64,000 nucleotides of DNA from Andreesenia sp964489735 (GCA_964489735.1 CAZBAL010000003.1:1-64000), one strand, 5' to 3'; shown: positions 35,547 to 45,755, numbered from the stretch's first letter. The notes: generated by a model not told the origin, from the letters alone. Made by a program: numbers and translations.

Positions 35547-36503
35547 CTATAAACTATTTATTGACTCTCTGAATTTCTCTTTTCTTAGGACTTTAAGTCC
35601 AAAATATATTCCGCATAAGACATCTGTCCCTGAAATAGAGTCTATCTTTAAAAGCTCCTTTATGGCTATTTTAAGCTTCTCATCATCATCATTGAATAGT
35701 ATCATCTCTATAACTGTAAGAATTGCCTTAGGACTTCCACCATCTACGGATTCCATAAGCATATTGTGATACAGATTTGCTGTATCCATAGAAACTCCTT
35801 TTATGAGAGATTCATTCAAGTTTACTATCCCTTCTTCGTTCAGTCCATAAGTTTTTCCACCATAGACAAATGCTGAGAGAATTCCTAGAAGAAAACCATT
35901 GGAGTAGTTATTGTTCTCTGTGCCAAAATCGATTATGTCTTTTACACAATGCTCGGCTTTTTCGAATCTTCCCTGTATGAGTTTCTCGAAAAGACTGAGA
36001 ACTCTAGTAAATATAAGTGATGTGTACATATTATTATACATCTTCAGCCCGGTACCTGATTCTAAGTCCTTTATATAATCTCCAATATTAAAAATTACAG
36101 GCAACATTCCACTTCTTTTCCCCAATATGTAGAGCTGCTCCTCCAATTTAAATAGATTTTTACTCATTCTATCTTCGTTCATCTTTTCTTCTTTAAATTG
36201 AATCCTCAAATCCACTGACTCAACTTTTGAAAGATCTATTGAAAATTTATTATTAATTGCAAGGCTGTCAATATTCAATACTAGTTTATCACTTTCCCTA
36301 ATGCTATATTCCTTGAAACTCGTTACATCTTCTGCAGCAATCGACATCGGTCCAATATAGTTTTTATCATTAAGTATAACTATACACCCATATTCAGATT
36401 CTGCTGTAATTATATTCTTTTCGATTTCAACAATCTCCGCATCTATCGAGTTCTCATTTCTGATAATATCGAATAGATTGGATTCCATAAATACAGACCC
36501 CAT
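35547..36503 (-). CDS. Uncharacterised protein, possibly divergent DUF2877-like
   Basis: 318 aa, no signal peptide or membrane helix. The N-terminal half is beta-rich (about 1-105), the C-terminal half helical. The end, DSISGTDVLCGIYFGLKVL, and the middle YSNGFLLGILSAFVYGG recall, in that order and loosely, the glycine-rich motifs of DUF2877 proteins (linked to carbamoyl/acyl-CoA metabolism), but the hallmark GLGPGLTPSGDD is missing, so this is only a suggestion. The start may be ATG 36503 (GAGG upstream) or ATG 36488. It sits between tsaD and rimI with its own terminator. Confidence 0.55.
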   Translation of the reverse strand: MGSVFMESNLFDIIRNENSIDAEIVEIEKNIITAESEYGCIVILNDKNYIGPMSIAAEDVTSFKEYSIRESDKLVLNIDSLAINNKFSIDLSKVESVDLRIQFKEEKMNEDRMSKNLFKLEEQLYILGKRSGMLPVIFNIGDYIKDLESGTGLKMYNNMYTSLIFTRVLSLFEKLIQGRFEKAEHCVKDIIDFGTENNNYSNGFLLGILSAFVYGGKTYGLNEEGIVNLNESLIKGVSMDTANLYHNMLMESVDGGSPKAILTVIEMILFNDDDEKLKIAIKELLKIDSISGTDVLCGIYFGLKVLRKEKFRESINSL

Positions 36504-36629
36504 TAACTATCAACCTCAATCACATATATTATTGAATATTACTTAATAATATTAACATTCTTAATGATTAAATGTCAAGGCTGGAATGTAGTAATTTCAA
36601 AGCCTTCAGAGGAAATCGCTTTCTTTTGT

Positions 36630-36674
36630 ATAGAAAAAGATGCATAAATCATCTACACATGATCAATGCATCTT
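36630..36674 (-). terminator. Terminator overlapping the rimI stop codon
   Basis: AGATGCAT (36639-36646) pairs with ATGCATCT (36666-36673), with a run of five Ts after it on the minus strand. The right arm and loop include the last codons of rimI. Confidence 0.65.
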
Positions 36675-37080
36675 CCTTATTATCCGTATAGTATTTGGGT
36701 CTTTTCCCTACTATTTCAAACCCAAATTTCTTATATAATTTTATTGCATTTTCATTTCCAACTCTGACTTCAAGAACTATAGATTCCGAACCTCTTCTTT
36801 CCAGTTCAGCTATCATAGCATAGAGAAGCGCCGAACCCAGACCTTTGGACCTATAATCTTTTTTCACGGCAATATTTGTAATCTGACCTTCTCCCATCAC
36901 TATCCAGCTGCCTATATACCCTGCAATAATTCCATCTTCTTCAGCTACTATATAAATGGACAGATCCTTGTTTTCCAGATCTCTTTTCAGAGCATCAAAG
37001 CTCCAGGGAGTTGCAAAGCATTCTTTCTCCACTTCATATGCTCCTTCAAGATCCTCTTCTGTCATAAATCTAATTTCCAT
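36649..37080 (-). CDS. rimI: Ribosomal-protein alanine N-acetyltransferase RimI
   Basis: A 143-aa GNAT acetyltransferase. The acetyl-CoA loop is KDYRSKGLGSALL, and the N-terminal ECFATPWSFDALKRDLEN segment is typical of RimI. Third gene of tsaE-tsaB-rimI, the usual bacterial arrangement; 15 bp after tsaB. Confidence 0.92.
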   Translation of the reverse strand: MEIRFMTEEDLEGAYEVEKECFATPWSFDALKRDLENKDLSIYIVAEEDGIIAGYIGSWIVMGEGQITNIAVKKDYRSKGLGSALLYAMIAELERRGSESIVLEVRVGNENAIKLYKKFGFEIVGKRPKYYTDNKEDALIMCR

Positions 37081-37095
37081 AATAAGTTCTCATTT

Positions 37096-37779
37096 CTATT
37101 TATCTTTTTTCTGTCTCTCAGCCTGAGAGTCTCTAAGATAGCTAGGTGCCAAATCTGATACACTGTCAAACTCTCCTTTGGCCGCTTTATCCATAGCAAC
37201 TTCGCATACTGATGATGCTCTCGAATAGTTATCTTTTATGCTGGCAAACTTCGCTCTATCTCCAAGCCTTGACACTATTAGATCTCTGTATTCATTTACA
37301 CCGTTTCCAACAAAAATAAGCTTTTCAGAATAACCATCCGCAATTTCTAAGAGCTCTTCCAATTCAAAAGCAGCATCCTCAACCAGTGCTTCTCCTCCTG
37401 AGTACATTGCTCCAAAAACTCTTTTATTTCTCGCATCCAAAATCGGTACTACTATACCATCGAAATAGTTTAAATTATTAGCAAGCACCTTTAATGACGA
37501 CACTCCCACTATTTTCTTGTCTACTGCATAGGCAAGTGCTTTAGCTGTTGCAACCCCTATTCTCAGACCTGTAAATGAACCTGGACCAGTGCTCACGGCA
37601 AATACATCTATATCTGAAGCCTTGACCTCCGCTTCTTCAAGTGCTCTTTCAACTATAGGCATAAGCTTTATTGAATGAGTCAATTTATTGTCTACCGTGA
37701 TTTCCACAATCACCTTATCTTCTTTTGCAATCGCTACTGTTGCTGCTGTATTCGAACTGTCTATTCCTAAAAAAATCAT
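37096..37779 (-). CDS. tsaB: t6A biosynthesis dimerisation factor TsaB
   Basis: 227-aa ASKHA-fold paralogue of TsaD that scaffolds the TsaBDE complex: starts FLGIDSSNTAATVAI and has STGPGSFTGLRIGVATAKALA. It lacks the HxxxH metal site of TsaD, as expected for TsaB. Overlaps tsaE by 4 bp (ATGA). Confidence 0.94.
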   Translation of the reverse strand: MIFLGIDSSNTAATVAIAKEDKVIVEITVDNKLTHSIKLMPIVERALEEAEVKASDIDVFAVSTGPGSFTGLRIGVATAKALAYAVDKKIVGVSSLKVLANNLNYFDGIVVPILDARNKRVFGAMYSGGEALVEDAAFELEELLEIADGYSEKLIFVGNGVNEYRDLIVSRLGDRAKFASIKDNYSRASSVCEVAMDKAAKGEFDSVSDLAPSYLRDSQAERQKKDK

Positions 37780-38237
37780 TCTAATCCGGCCTCTCTGATA
37801 AGCTCTTCATATCTATCTCCAAAAGCTTTTATTTCTATTTTTCTAGAATCACTGTCAGAAGTATTGTATAAATTAAGTTCAAGCCTCTCTTTCGGCAGTA
37901 TATCTTCTATCATATTTGACCACTCTATTACACATATACCATCAGAGTAGAAATACTCCTCATATCCTATATCGTACATCTCTTCAATATCATCTATTCT
38001 GTAAACATCAAAATGGTACAGGTTCACATCGCCATAGTATTCGTTAACTATGGTAAATGAAGGGCTTGTAATATTTTCTTCTATACCTAGAGCCTCTGCA
38101 ATTGCCTTTGTTATTGTAGTCTTTCCTGCTCCAAGATCTCCATTTAAGCATATAATATCTCCCGGCTTTAATTTCTTACCTATTTTAAAACCAATATCAT
38201 GGGTTTCCTCTGGGGACTGCGAATCAATTTCTAACAT
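37776..38237 (-). CDS. tsaE: t6A biosynthesis ATPase TsaE
   Basis: 153-aa P-loop ATPase that resets the TsaBD complex. Walker A is GDLGAGKTT, with the switch region ITSPSFTIVNEY and the characteristic LYHFDVYRI. First gene of the tsaE-tsaB-rimI operon. Confidence 0.94.
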   Translation of the reverse strand: MLEIDSQSPEETHDIGFKIGKKLKPGDIICLNGDLGAGKTTITKAIAEALGIEENITSPSFTIVNEYYGDVNLYHFDVYRIDDIEEMYDIGYEEYFYSDGICVIEWSNMIEDILPKERLELNLYNTSDSDSRKIEIKAFGDRYEELIREAGLE

Positions 38238-38330
38238 TTGCTTAAATTACTCCTTCCAAAATTTATCTAGTCTATTTTCATATCTACTATTTTATCATAT
38301 TAATTTTAGATATCCAATATTATTGAAATA

Positions 38331-38394
38331 ATAAAAAGGTCCCTCAGAAAATCACAGCTTTGCTTTACGAAGCTCTATTTCTGAGGGACTGCAT
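38331..38394 (-). terminator. Terminator of ribU
   Basis: GGTCCCTCAGAAA pairs with TTTCTGAGGGAC around a second small hairpin; five Ts follow on the minus strand. Confidence 0.8.
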
Positions 38395-38400
38395 TAATTA

Positions 38401-38997
38401 CTATATCTCTATACTTCCTTTTATTCTCCTGTAAATAGGATACGATACTATAGATACCAGTATCCCTTTGATCATGTTAAATGGAAAAATTCCAAATATA
38501 ATAAATGTTCTTAAATCCACAACTAGTGAATTCACTTCTTTTGCTAAATCCACATAAGCCGTAAGTGGAAGTCCATAGGCTTTTGAATAGAACGGCAACA
38601 GTACAGTGTAGTTTAAAAATGATGCAATCAGCGACATGACTATAGTCCCTGCTGAAAGACCCAAAATCATTCCTTTTCTAGATCTGTATTTCTTGTATAT
38701 CAGCGATGCCGTTACCACATAAATCGAACCTATTAAAAAATTGGCAAGCTCACCAACTCCAGCCGTTGCTGTACCTCTTATAGCAAGCTTTAAAAGTATT
38801 TTTACAAACTCTATAAATACTCCAGCAGCAGGCCCTAGTGCAAAGCCACCCACTATTGCCGGCAAATCTGATAAATCAATCTTTAAGAAATCTGGCGTTA
38901 ACACCGGAAGTGGAACTTCCAGGAGCATTATTAAAAATGACACCACTCCCATAACTGCTACCTTGATCATATAATTGGTATTGAACTTTCTCTCCAA
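38401..38997 (-). CDS. ribU: Riboflavin ECF transporter S component RibU
   Basis: Substrate-capture subunit of an energy-coupling-factor transporter. 198 aa with six helices; the family landmarks are EVPLPVLTPDFLKIDLSDLPAIVGGFALGPAAGVFIEFVK and the C-terminal NMIKGILVSIVSYPIY. Identification as riboflavin-specific is supported by the FMN riboswitch just upstream. The start is TTG 38997, 8 bp after AGGAGG. The shared ATPases and EcfT must be encoded elsewhere. Confidence 0.94.
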   Translation of the reverse strand: MERKFNTNYMIKVAVMGVVSFLIMLLEVPLPVLTPDFLKIDLSDLPAIVGGFALGPAAGVFIEFVKILLKLAIRGTATAGVGELANFLIGSIYVVTASLIYKKYRSRKGMILGLSAGTIVMSLIASFLNYTVLLPFYSKAYGLPLTAYVDLAKEVNSLVVDLRTFIIFGIFPFNMIKGILVSIVSYPIYRRIKGSIEI

Positions 38998-39012
38998 TTA
39001 ATTTCCTCCTCT

Positions 39013-39118
39013 TCTTTCTTCCAGACTATAACTGTCGGTTTCGGAATTTCACCGAATCAACCAAAAAGCTCGCGGACTTTACCGCCGGTAGGGATTCTCA
39101 CCCTGTCCTGAAGACATA
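39013..39118 (-). promoter_or_regulatory. FMN riboswitch (RFN element)
   Basis: On the minus strand the RFN core is plain: GGACAGGGTGAGAATCCC, ACCGGCGGT, GTCCGCGAGC, GATTCGGTGAAATTCCGA, ACCGACAGT and TAGTCTGG. It ends only ~10 bp from the ribU Shine-Dalgarno and no terminator lies between, so control is probably at translation initiation, with FMN turning ribU off. Confidence 0.95.
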
Positions 39119-39297
39119 GTATTATTTAATTATCCGACTATATTATACCATATTCTGTTTATAACAACATCAAGATTTGATATTTATACTTAGAATTGAC
39201 AATCAGTATCATATTTTCTCCAGTTTCTATAGCTGAAATTTCATAGTTAGATTATATATGACTATCATAAACTGGGTAATATATTTGGAATATGTTA

Positions 39298-41478
39298 TCA
39301 GTTCACCTGCTTTATACTAAGTCCCACTCTATTTCTATTTTTATCTATATCAATAACTTTCACTTCTATATTATCACCTGTTGCCAATACATCAGAAGGC
39401 GTCTTTATTCTCTTCTTACTGATTTCTGAAATATGAACCAGACCATCATTCTTAAGTCCAATATCAACAAATGCACCGAAGTCCACCACATTTCTAACAG
39501 TACCAGGTAGTATCATTCCGACTTCCAGGTCTTCAAGGCTTAGCACGTCTGATCTGAAAAGTGGCTTAGGCATATCTTCCCTCGGATCTCTTCCTGGCTT
39601 TTTGAGCTCTGAAACTATGTCTTTAAGCGTAGGTACGCCAACTTCCAGTTCATCTGCCCACTTTTCTATACTATTCTCAATATCAGCCCAGTCTGCATTT
39701 TTTAAATCATCTTCTATACCCATTTTTTCAATCAGCTCGTTCGCAATATCATATGATTCAGGGTGAACAGCTGTCCTGTCAAGAATATTATCAGACTCAG
39801 GTACTCTTAAAAATCCTGCACATTGTACGAATGTCACATTTCCGAGTCTCTTAACTTTAAGAAGTTCTTTTCTGTTCTTGAACCTTCCATTTTCATCCCT
39901 GTAATCCAGGATATTTTTTGCAAGAGCTCCGCTTATGCCTGACACATATCCAAGTAATGATGCAGACGCAGTGTTAACATCAACACCTACTGTATTTACA
40001 CTTCCTTCTACTACTCCAGTAAGAGCATCTTCGAGTCTTTTCTGATTTAAATCATGCTGATACTGACCAACACCTATATGCTTTGGCTCTATTTTTACAA
40101 GTTCCGCTAGCGGATCCTGAAGTCTTCTTCCTATAGAAATCGCACCTCTTATCGTAACATCGAGATCAGGATATTCTTCGGCACCAAGCTTTGAAGCTGA
40201 ATATATAGAAGCACCTGCTTCGTTTACGATTGTGTAGTACACTTCTCTATCCATTCCCTTTATAAGTTCAGCTACAAACTGCTCGGACTCTCTTGAAGCA
40301 GTTCCATTTCCTATTGCAATTATTTTTACATCGTTCTCTTCTATCATTTCACCTAAAACTTTTTTTGAACCTTCTATATCGTTCTTCGGCTTTGTAGGAT
40401 AAATAGTAGCATAATCCATAAGTTTTCCTGTCGAATCCATTGCTGCTATCTTACACCCTGTTCTGTATCCAGGATCAAATCCGATCACATTCACATCTTT
40501 CATAGGTGACTGCATAAGCAATGGTTTCAGATTATTTCCGAATACTTTTATTGCCTGCTCTTCTGCTGTTTCTGTAAGCTCCCTTCTTATTTCCCTTTCA
40601 ATCGAAGGAAATATAAGTCTCTTATAAGAGTCTTCAATGCTCAGCTTCAAAAAGCTGCTTTCTTTTTTATCACTGTCAATTATCTCTGATTCCAGCTTCT
40701 CAACTACTTCTTCTAAAAGATCATCTATCTTAACTCTTATAACTTTTTCCTTTTCAGCTCTGTTTAGAGCTAGAGTTCTATGGCTTACTATTCTATTTAT
40801 AGGCTCAGAGTAATCAAAGTACATTTCATACTTCGAATTATCATCACTCTTGTCAATTTCTTCTTTTGATTTTTCTTTTTCAGATACTTTCTCCTCTATC
40901 TTCTCAGATCTGATCATCGCTTTTTTGTTTAGAAGTCTCCTGATCATATCTCTATGTTTAGCATTGTCAGAAATATTTTCAGCAATTATATCCATTGCTC
41001 CCTGGAGAACTTCATCCGTATTGTTGAGTTCATTTTCCTCTGAAATATAGTTTTCTGCTTCTTTTATTATCTGCTCTTCACTCATTTCCTGATTCTCAAT
41101 TATCATGGCAAGAGGCTCTAATCCTCTTTCCTTTGCAACAGATGCTCTAGTTCTCTTTTTCGGTCTGAAAGGCCTGTATATATCCTCAACTTTTTGCATA
41201 GTATCTGCATTTATAAGAGATTTTTCTATCTCTTCTGTCAATTTTTCCTGTTCATCTATCAGCCTTCTTACTTCTGCCTTTCGTTCCTCAAGATTTCTAA
41301 GATACATAAGTCTTTCATTCAGATCTCTAAGTAAAGTATCATCTAATCCGCCAGTTGCTTCTTTTCTATATCTAGCAATAAATGGAATTGTATTCCCTCC
41401 ATCTATGAGTTCAATTGTGCTAGCAACCTGTTTCGGTCTTATACTGAACTCTTTTGATAACTGCTTCTCTATATTCAT
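39298..41478 (-). CDS. tex: Tex family RNA-binding transcription accessory protein
   Basis: 726 aa in the normal Tex order: N-terminal helical region, YqgF/RNase H-like domain (VIGFDPGYRTGCKIAAMD), helix-hairpin-helix pair (ISGALAKNILDYRDENGRF), and C-terminal S1 RNA-binding domain (about residues 650-722, GMILPGTVRNVVDFGAFVDIG). It is monocistronic. An acidic/lysine-rich stretch (about 195-220, EKVSEKEKSKEEIDK) is longer than in many Tex proteins. Confidence 0.94.
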   Translation of the reverse strand: MNIEKQLSKEFSIRPKQVASTIELIDGGNTIPFIARYRKEATGGLDDTLLRDLNERLMYLRNLEERKAEVRRLIDEQEKLTEEIEKSLINADTMQKVEDIYRPFRPKKRTRASVAKERGLEPLAMIIENQEMSEEQIIKEAENYISEENELNNTDEVLQGAMDIIAENISDNAKHRDMIRRLLNKKAMIRSEKIEEKVSEKEKSKEEIDKSDDNSKYEMYFDYSEPINRIVSHRTLALNRAEKEKVIRVKIDDLLEEVVEKLESEIIDSDKKESSFLKLSIEDSYKRLIFPSIEREIRRELTETAEEQAIKVFGNNLKPLLMQSPMKDVNVIGFDPGYRTGCKIAAMDSTGKLMDYATIYPTKPKNDIEGSKKVLGEMIEENDVKIIAIGNGTASRESEQFVAELIKGMDREVYYTIVNEAGASIYSASKLGAEEYPDLDVTIRGAISIGRRLQDPLAELVKIEPKHIGVGQYQHDLNQKRLEDALTGVVEGSVNTVGVDVNTASASLLGYVSGISGALAKNILDYRDENGRFKNRKELLKVKRLGNVTFVQCAGFLRVPESDNILDRTAVHPESYDIANELIEKMGIEDDLKNADWADIENSIEKWADELEVGVPTLKDIVSELKKPGRDPREDMPKPLFRSDVLSLEDLEVGMILPGTVRNVVDFGAFVDIGLKNDGLVHISEISKKRIKTPSDVLATGDNIEVKVIDIDKNRNRVGLSIKQVN

Positions 41479-41619
41479 CTAATCATCTCTCTTTTCTTGC
41501 TTTTTCTCTATACTTACCTGATGCAGATTTATCTTTGAACTTCAAACTTCAGACTATATAAATCCGCATATTTTCTCTAGCTCAGATTTTATTTCTATAT
41601 TTGAACTTGCAGCTGAACT

Positions 41620-41654
41620 GACAAAAAAAGAGAACCCTAAAGATTCTCTTTTGC
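41620..41654 (-). terminator. Terminator overlapping the prfB stop
   Basis: On the minus strand AAAGAGAATC pairs with GGTTCTCTTT and is followed by more Ts; the left arm encodes the last residues of RF2 (KENL) and the loop begins with the stop TAG. Confidence 0.8.
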
Positions 41655-42747
41655 CTTTTGACTTAAATATTCATTTATAAATGAATCTATATCTCCATCT
41701 ATAACTGCATCTATATTTCCTACTTCATGATTGGTTCTATGGTCTTTCACCATAGTATAAGGATTGAAAACATAGGATCTGATCTGAGAACCCCATCCGA
41801 TCTGTGAATAATTTCCCTGAAGGTCATCAATTTTTTCCTTCTGTTCATCCATTTTCAATCTCCAAAGCTTCGAAACAAGCATATTCATCGCGGTAGCTCT
41901 GTTGCTGTGCTGTGATCTTTCGTTCTGACACTGAACTATTATCCCCGTTGGAATATGAGTGATTCTTACAGCTGAATCTGTCGTATTAACATGCTGTCCT
42001 CCTGCTCCACTCGCTCTGTAGGTATCTATCTTGAGATCTGATGGATCTATTTCTATAGCCTCCACATCATCAAGCTCAGGATAAACATCTACCGATGCAA
42101 ATGAAGTATGTCTCTTACCTGAAGAGTCATATGGAGAAATCCTTATCAATCTGTGAACACCTTTTTCAGACTTCAGATAACCGTATACATTAGCTCCCTC
42201 GACCCTAAATGTCACAGATTTTATTCCGCCTTCAGTATCTCTCTGATAATCAAGTATTTTCACTGAGAAATTCTTTGACTCACACCATCTTGTGTACATT
42301 CTGAATAGCATTTCCGCCCAGTCCTGCGCTTCAGTACCACCTGCACCAGAATGTATTGCAACAACTGCATTGCTATTGTCGTACTCCTCATTGAGCAGTA
42401 TTTCCAGTTCAAACTGCTCTGAAAGTTTAACAAGCTCTCTTGACAGTTCCTTAAGTTCATCGAAATATGAATCATCTGAAGTTTCCTCTAAAAGTTCTAT
42501 CAGAATCTCAGCATCATCATATTTCGCCTTCAAATCCTTATATCTATCCAGTCTGTCTTTTAATTCATTCATCTCTTTTAAAGTCTTTTGAGCCTTTTCC
42601 TGATCATTCCAAAAATCTTCTTTGAATGTCAGTGCCTCTAGCTCAAAAAATCTGTTTTCCATCTTGTCCGTGTCAAAGAGAGTTCCCAATTTCTATTATA
42701 TTCTCTTTAACACCTGACAGTTTATCTTTATATAGATCGAGTTCCAT
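41637..42747 (-). CDS. prfB: Peptide chain release factor 2 with programmed +1 frameshift
   Basis: Terminates translation at UGA/UAA. The gene starts at ATG 42747, 2 bp after the secA stop. It runs 24 codons to an in-frame TGA at 42673-42675 in the conserved shift site CTT-TGA-C, then continues in the +1 frame from GAC (42674) to 41637, giving 369 aa. The GGQ loop (RASGAGGQHVNTTDSAVR) and the RF2-type SPF-like region follow. The stimulatory Shine-Dalgarno-like element before the shift is weak here (GGGA, farther from CTT than the usual AGGGGG). Product level should respond to RF2 itself. Confidence 0.94.
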
Positions 42748-42749
42748 TA

Positions 42750-45494
42750 TTAATCATCTGCCCCACAACATCTTTTGTATTTTTTCCCGCTTCCACATGG
42801 ACAAGGGTCATTTCTTCCTATTTTTTCTCCAAGTGTAACAGGTGCTTTTGCACTGTCTTCAGGTGAGTTAGTAGTCACAGGCTCAGCAACTCTTTCTCTT
42901 TGGACAGTTTCATTTATCTGAATATTGTATAGTGCTCTAACAGTATCTTCCTGAATACTCTCTATCATCTCTTCGAACATATCATAACCTTCTTCCTGAT
43001 ACGCTCTTACTGGATCCTGCTGACCCATAGCTCTAAGCCCTATACCTTGTTTTAGCTGATCCATAGCATCTATATGATCCATCCACTTAGTGTCTACAAC
43101 TCTCAGAAGAATTACTCTCTCAATTTCTCTCATCTGTTCTGAGCCGATTTCTTCTTCTTTTTCATCATACATAACATGAGCTGCATCTTTAAGGATATCC
43201 TTGAGGTTATCTCTTGTTAATGATTCTATATCATCTATCTTACCTTCCTGATTGAATGGGAATACACTGCTTAAATATGCTTCAAGACCTGATAAATCCC
43301 ATTCTTCAGGGTACTTACCTTCTGCAGTATATTTATCCACTGAACCATCTATTATAGCATCTATCATAGTGTTAACTTCTTGCTTAAGATCTTCTCCCTC
43401 AAGAACTTTTCTTCTCTCTGCATATATAACTTCTCTTTGCTTGTTCATAACATCATCATACTGTAATACATGCTTTCTAGTACTGAAGTTGTTACCCTCT
43501 ATTTTTCTCTGAGCACTCTCAATAGATCTTGAAAGCATTCTAGCTTCTAGCGGCTCATCGTCTTCCATACCTATTCTTTCAACAAGTCCCTGCACTCTCT
43601 CACTTCCGAAAAGTCTCATAAGATCATCCTCAAGTGAAACGAAGAATCTAGAAGAACCTACGTCTCCCTGACGACCTGAACGACCTCTTAGCTGATTGTC
43701 GATACGTCTAGTTTCATGTCTCTCAGTACCGATAATATGAAGTCCTCCGACTTCTTTTACCTTTTCAGCTTGAGCATCTACTATCTCTTTCTTCTCACTT
43801 AGTAGCTTTTCATATGTTTCTCTAGCTTTTAGAATCTCTTCATCTTCCGTTTCATAAAAAGTATCCGCCTGATTTATGTGTTCATCATCGAAGCCTTTTT
43901 TCTTCATTTCATTTTTTGCCATGAATGAAGGGTTTCCTCCAAGGATAATATCCGTACCACGTCCTGCCATGTTTGTGGCAATAGTAACAGCACCGAAACT
44001 ACCCGCCTGAGCAACTATTTCAGCCTCTCTCTGGTGATGCTTAGCATTAAGAACTTCATGCTTGATTCCAGCTCTTTTAAGAAGTGACGACAGATATTCT
44101 GAAATTTCTATAGATATAGTACCTACAAGTACAGGCTGTCCTTTAGCATTCTTTTCTTTTATTTCATTTACAACAGCTTTAAATTTAGCCGCTAAATCTT
44201 TATATACAACATCCGGATTGTCTTCTCTTATTACAGGCTTGTTAGTTGGTATTTCAATAACATCAACCTTGTATATATCTCTGAACTCCTGCTCTTCTGT
44301 CTTTGCAGTACCAGTCATACCAGAAAGTTTCTTGTACATTCTGAAGTAGTTCTGGAATGTTATAGTAGCAAGCGTCTTAGACTCTCTCTTAACTTCAAGT
44401 CCTTCTTTTGCCTCTATAGCCTGGTGAAGCCCTTCACTGTATCTTCTACCATACATAATTCTTCCTGTGAACTCATCTACAATCAGTATCTCTCCATCAT
44501 CTACAACATAGTCAATGTCCAGTTTCATGATATTGTTAGCCTTAAGTGCCTGATTAAGATGGTGAAGAAGCTCCATATTCTCAGGGTCTGATAAATTTTC
44601 AACTGTAAAGTATTTCTCAGCTTTTGCTATACCTTTCTCAGTTAAGTTTACAGCTTTCGACTTTTCATCTACAACAAAATCAACTTCTTCTATTACGTAT
44701 TCTCTTTCAAACAGCATATCCTTTTTCTCTTTAGGATCTATTACTCTTCCTTCTAAAGTTCTAACAAATCTATCAGCAATCATATAAAGCTCTGTAGACT
44801 TATCTCCTGATCCTGAGATTATAAGTGGCGTTCTTGCCTCATCAATAAGTATTGAGTCAACCTCATCGACTATCGCATAGTTCAGTTCTCTTTGAACCAT
44901 TTCAGATTTATAGACAACCATATTATCTCTCAGATAGTCAAATCCATATTCATTATTAGTTCCGTAAGTAATATCTGCAGCATACGCAGCTCTTCTCTCA
45001 TCATTGTCCATATCATGAAGAATACATCCAACCGATAGACCTAAGAAATTGTATACTTTTGCCATCCATTCCTTATCCCTTTTTGCAAGGTAGTCGTTGA
45101 CTGTAACAACGTGAACACCTTTACCTGAAAGAGCATTAAGATAAACTGGAAGTGTCGCAACAAGCGTTTTACCTTCCCCAGTCTTCATCTCAGCTATCCT
45201 TCCCTGGTGAAGTATTATACCACCAATAAGCTGAACCTCGTAATGCTTCATTCCAAGCACTCTTGAAGAAGCTTCTCTCATAACTGCGAAAGCCTCAACA
45301 AGAAGATCATCCAGTGACTCTCCTTCTTCTACTCTCTTTTTGAACTCCTCAGTTTTACCTTTCAGTTCCTCATCTGTTAATTTGGAAACTTCTGTATCTA
45401 AAGCCATTATTTTCTTTGCGATTGGCTGAATTCTCTTAACTTCTCTTTCACTATAAGTTCCTAATATTCTTTCCAAAAATCTCAACTGTTTCAC
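42750..45494 (-). CDS. secA: Preprotein translocase ATPase SecA
   Basis: Motor that drives proteins through SecYEG. 914 aa: Walker A GEGKTLVATLP, DEAD-type VDEVDSILIDEARTPL, second helicase domain with TNMAGRGTDIILGG, then the C-terminal SEC-C zinc motif NDPCPCGSGKKYKRCC. Complete, followed directly by prfB. Confidence 0.97.
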   Translation of the reverse strand: MKQLRFLERILGTYSEREVKRIQPIAKKIMALDTEVSKLTDEELKGKTEEFKKRVEEGESLDDLLVEAFAVMREASSRVLGMKHYEVQLIGGIILHQGRIAEMKTGEGKTLVATLPVYLNALSGKGVHVVTVNDYLAKRDKEWMAKVYNFLGLSVGCILHDMDNDERRAAYAADITYGTNNEYGFDYLRDNMVVYKSEMVQRELNYAIVDEVDSILIDEARTPLIISGSGDKSTELYMIADRFVRTLEGRVIDPKEKKDMLFEREYVIEEVDFVVDEKSKAVNLTEKGIAKAEKYFTVENLSDPENMELLHHLNQALKANNIMKLDIDYVVDDGEILIVDEFTGRIMYGRRYSEGLHQAIEAKEGLEVKRESKTLATITFQNYFRMYKKLSGMTGTAKTEEQEFRDIYKVDVIEIPTNKPVIREDNPDVVYKDLAAKFKAVVNEIKEKNAKGQPVLVGTISIEISEYLSSLLKRAGIKHEVLNAKHHQREAEIVAQAGSFGAVTIATNMAGRGTDIILGGNPSFMAKNEMKKKGFDDEHINQADTFYETEDEEILKARETYEKLLSEKKEIVDAQAEKVKEVGGLHIIGTERHETRRIDNQLRGRSGRQGDVGSSRFFVSLEDDLMRLFGSERVQGLVERIGMEDDEPLEARMLSRSIESAQRKIEGNNFSTRKHVLQYDDVMNKQREVIYAERRKVLEGEDLKQEVNTMIDAIIDGSVDKYTAEGKYPEEWDLSGLEAYLSSVFPFNQEGKIDDIESLTRDNLKDILKDAAHVMYDEKEEEIGSEQMREIERVILLRVVDTKWMDHIDAMDQLKQGIGLRAMGQQDPVRAYQEEGYDMFEEMIESIQEDTVRALYNIQINETVQRERVAEPVTTNSPEDSAKAPVTLGEKIGRNDPCPCGSGKKYKRCCGADD

Positions 45495-45670
45495 TCCTAA
45501 TGCTCACCGCTTAAAAAGCTTGAGCTTATGAATTTACTAACCTTTATTTTATCATTATATAAAGCCTTATACAAGTATATAATCAACACAAAAGGATTGA
45601 GGCACTTGAATAATATTTATTCTAGAAAACTTCATAAGAATATTTCATAAGAATACATTGTTTATATATA

Positions 45671-45750
45671 TTCCAGATCAATCCAGTAATAATTTCCAGA
45701 TCAATAATAAGTTTCCGATTCAATAATAGATTCCAGATAATGATAAATTT
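45671..45750 (+). repeat. Degenerate ~18-bp tandem repeats
   Basis: Four units begin with TTCCAGATCAAT or a close variant at 45671, 45694, 45713 (TTCCGATTCAATAATAGA) and 45731, with a partial fifth at 45748. The period is 17-23 bp. It fills much of the 323-bp gap between secA and hpf; no gene is seen in the rest of that gap. Confidence 0.6.
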
Positions 45751-45755
45751 CTGTA

